This document shows positions 5,200 through 6,445 of a stretch of 6,445 nt of DNA, piece after piece. Within the stretch, counting starts at the first letter, position 1. Each line of letters starts with the position of its first letter. A program made the translations under genes and the position numbers. Below the pieces are notes generated by a model. That model searched no databases. It saw only the letters and a program-made list of their open reading frames with translations, and had not been told where the DNA came from. Where the stretch lies: the NCBI GenBank assembly GCA_020350085.1, contig CP070706.1, positions 3,768,560-3,775,004 of the forward strand, read 5' to 3'. The stretch is from Acidobacteriota bacterium. Its GTDB lineage: Bacteria; Acidobacteriota; Polarisedimenticolia; J045.

Positions 5200-6080
5200 G
5201 GCGCGCGTTCTCCTTTGGCCGCGCTGGAGGCTGACTCATGCGCTCGCTCGCTCGCCGCGGCCTGCTCGGCCATGACCTTCGAGCGGCGCCGGAGAAACGC
5301 GATCCCACCGAGTACAGCGAGCCCTCCGAGGAACTGGAACGGCGTCACCATGACCCAGCCGTGCATCATGTGGGGCACCGATTCGTGAGTCAGACGACCC
5401 ACACCACGCCTGGCGAGCTCTTCGGGCGTCGGGATGTGCAGCACGTCGTGGAGTGGCGTGTCGGAGATGTAGATCACCGACGTGCCGCCGAACTCGTGCT
5501 CGCCCCAGATGTGGTCTACGTAGAGCTCGGGCCGTTCGGCGATCCGGCGCTTGGCTTCGGCGATCAGCTCCTCGCGCAGGCCGAACAGTGTCGCTCCGGT
5601 CGGGCAAGCGGCGGTGCACGCCGGCTGGCCACCCTCGACGCGGCAGGTCTCGTCCATCTTGCACTTGCGAATGTAGGGCAGGATCTCGTCGTACTCGTAG
5701 CGCGGAATCGAGAACGGACAGGCCAGCATGCAGTAACGGCAACCGATGCACTTCGAACTGATGTACCGCACGGACCCGTCCTCGCGCTTGCTCAACGCCC
5801 CGACGAGGCATGCCGCCGCGCACGTCGGGTCGACGCAGTGCATGCATTGGCGGCGCACGAAACGGGAGGTTTCTTCTTGACGGCCGTCGATCTCGACACT
5901 TGAGGTGTACCGGACGGAGGAAAGGCCGTCATCCGCCTTGAAATGAGCCGGCAGATCCGCCGGGAGTTGGTTCTTCTTGACGCAGCCCTGCACGCAACGC
6001 TCGCAGCCGATGCACTTGGTCGTGTCGGTGAGGATCGCCTTGGCTTTGCTCTTCGTCTCGGATGTCGAGCCTTCACTCAT
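5196..6080 (-). CDS. HybA/HmcB-like 4Fe-4S ferredoxin subunit with C-terminal membrane anchor
   Basis: The 294-residue protein carries four cysteine groups expected to bind [4Fe-4S] clusters: Cys23/26/29/33 (Cx2Cx2Cx3C), Cys79/82/87/91 (Cx2Cx4Cx3C), Cys111/114/117/121 followed by Pro, and Cys140/146/155/159 followed by PTGA. The segment EAKRRIAERPELYVDHIWGE with GGTSVIYISD after the last group is typical of HybA-like subunits of NrfD-type complexes, and like HybA it has one C-terminal helix (242-263) followed by RRR. It should shuttle electrons between the NrfD subunit and the cytochrome or a further partner. Oddities: the last group is Cx5Cx8Cx3C with Asp143 where the usual second Cys sits, and the N terminus (MSEGSTSETKSKAKAIL) is not a Tat signal. 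ATG6080 is chosen because CAGGAG lies 8 nt upstream; a longer frame from 6197 would overlap the cytochrome gene by over 110 nt and adds no signal peptide. Confidence 0.95.
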   Translation of the reverse strand: MSEGSTSETKSKAKAILTDTTKCIGCERCVQGCVKKNQLPADLPAHFKADDGLSSVRYTSSVEIDGRQEETSRFVRRQCMHCVDPTCAAACLVGALSKREDGSVRYISSKCIGCRYCMLACPFSIPRYEYDEILPYIRKCKMDETCRVEGGQPACTAACPTGATLFGLREELIAEAKRRIAERPELYVDHIWGEHEFGGTSVIYISDTPLHDVLHIPTPEELARRGVGRLTHESVPHMMHGWVMVTPFQFLGGLAVLGGIAFLRRRSKVMAEQAAASERAHESASSAAKGERAP

Positions 6081-6445
6081 GGCGCACGCTCCTGTGCCGG
6101 TTCGCTGCGCGGCTCCGCGACCGTTTCCTCTTCGATCACGGGCTCGAGGAAGTAGGCTTCCCAGCTCTGGGGTCCACCGCCCAAGCGCTTGTGGCATTCA
6201 ATGCAGATCTTCTTGAACACTTCGATCGTTGAGGGAGCTTTCGATCCCTCGGCCACCGTACCCGCCACCGGGCCCGTCTTCCCGTGGCAGTTGCGACAGC
6301 TCTGAATCGCGCCGGCCTTCGCGGTCCACTCGCGCTTGGCACGCAAGGCCGTGACGTGCTGGCCATCTCTTTTCAGCGTGTTGTGGTGACAGTTCTTGCA
6401 CGAGAAGGCATCAGCGACCGCGTGGCCATGGTGGTCCCACCAGAT
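6077..6445 (-). CDS. Class III-like multiheme cytochrome c, C-terminal part
   Basis: The window holds the last 122 codons of a minus-strand gene whose 5' end lies beyond the right edge. Three heme-binding sites are visible at local residues 16 (CKNCHH), 50 (CRNCH) and 81 (CIECH). DHHGH (4-8) before the first supplies histidines for axial ligation, and FKKICIECHKRLGGGP (77-92) is the typical last-heme segment of cytochrome c3-family proteins. One or more further hemes and an export signal would be expected upstream. The C-terminal 22 residues are Glu/Pro-rich (EEETVAEP). The stop overlaps the ferredoxin gene start as ATGA, so the two are translationally coupled. It should be periplasmic and serve as electron donor or acceptor to the FeS/NrfD subunits, as in Hmc, Tmc or Geobacter Cbc4-type clusters. 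Its exact family cannot be settled without the N terminus. Confidence 0.91.
   Translation of the reverse strand: MWWDHHGHAVADAFSCKNCHHNTLKRDGQHVTALRAKREWTAKAGAIQSCRNCHGKTGPVAGTVAEGSKAPSTIEVFKKICIECHKRLGGGPQSWEAYFLEPVIEEETVAEPRSEPAQERAP
6089..6094 (-). promoter_or_regulatory. Ribosome binding site deciding the ferredoxin subunit start
   Basis: CAGGAG, read on the minus strand, lies 8 nt before ATG6080 inside the end of the cytochrome gene. It supports the 294-residue product over a reading that begins at 6197. Confidence 0.7.

Noticed and set aside
4199..5308. 369-codon minus-strand frame overlapping the NrfD part
   Set aside because: It is an out-of-phase shadow, rich in Arg and Ala with no membrane helices.
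6081..6197. N-terminal extension of the ferredoxin subunit to a start at 6197
   Set aside because: It lies inside the coupled cytochrome gene, adds no signal peptide, and the internal ATG6080 has a good ribosome site and ATGA overlap.
1..6445. CRISPR array, tRNA, rRNA, insertion sequence or phage attachment site
   Set aside because: No evenly spaced repeats outside the coding rungs, no cloverleaf-like segment, no transposase motif and no terminal inverted repeats were seen on either strand.

Overview
The window is strongly GC-rich, gene-dense DNA from what is almost certainly a Gram-negative bacterium. It encodes lipoproteins with lipoboxes, an ECF sigma factor with a zinc-finger anti-sigma factor, and a membrane-bound multiheme cytochrome c / iron-sulfur / NrfD respiratory module. 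High GC together with this kind of module points to the former Deltaproteobacteria (Myxococcota, Desulfobacterota) or a similar environmental lineage. The sequence alone does not fix the taxon.

Layout, left to right. (1) 1-397, minus strand: the N-terminal end of a lipoprotein solute-binding protein of the peptide ABC-transporter type (SBP family 5), running off the left edge. (2) 398-588: a divergent control region with a small dyad flanked by direct repeats. (3) 589-1989, plus strand: a tightly overlapping three-gene operon of ECF sigma factor, two-TM zinc-finger anti-sigma factor and a small YbjQ/UPF0145 protein. (4) 1990-2288: a convergent intergenic stretch with no convincing gene but with potential stem-loop structure. 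(5) 2289-3056, minus strand: a putative lipoprotein with a head-GIN/DUF2807 repeat domain. (6) 3057-3219: its leader, holding a perfect 7-bp hairpin beside the ribosome binding site. (7) 3220-6445, minus strand: an operon, read right to left, of a class III-like multiheme cytochrome c (5' end missing), a HybA/HmcB-like ferredoxin subunit with a C-terminal anchor, and a 659-residue fusion of an NrfD/HybB-type quinone-interacting membrane subunit with a five-heme cytochrome c domain. Both junctions in this operon are ATGA overlaps.

How the genes work together. Region 7 is the core. It should form an inner-membrane complex that passes electrons between the quinone pool (NrfD part), iron-sulfur clusters (ferredoxin subunit) and periplasmic hemes (at least three in the partial cytochrome and five on the NrfD fusion). 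The architecture resembles Hmc/Tmc/Qrc complexes of sulfate reducers and the three-part cytochrome/FeS/NrfD Cbc4 type of Geobacter, but here the NrfD subunit itself carries the pentaheme domain after an extra transmembrane helix. The ECF operon is a self-contained signalling unit; nothing in the sequence links it to the respiratory operon. The most distinctive points are the NrfD-pentaheme fusion, an altered cysteine pattern in the last cluster of the ferredoxin subunit, and the absence of an export signal on that subunit.
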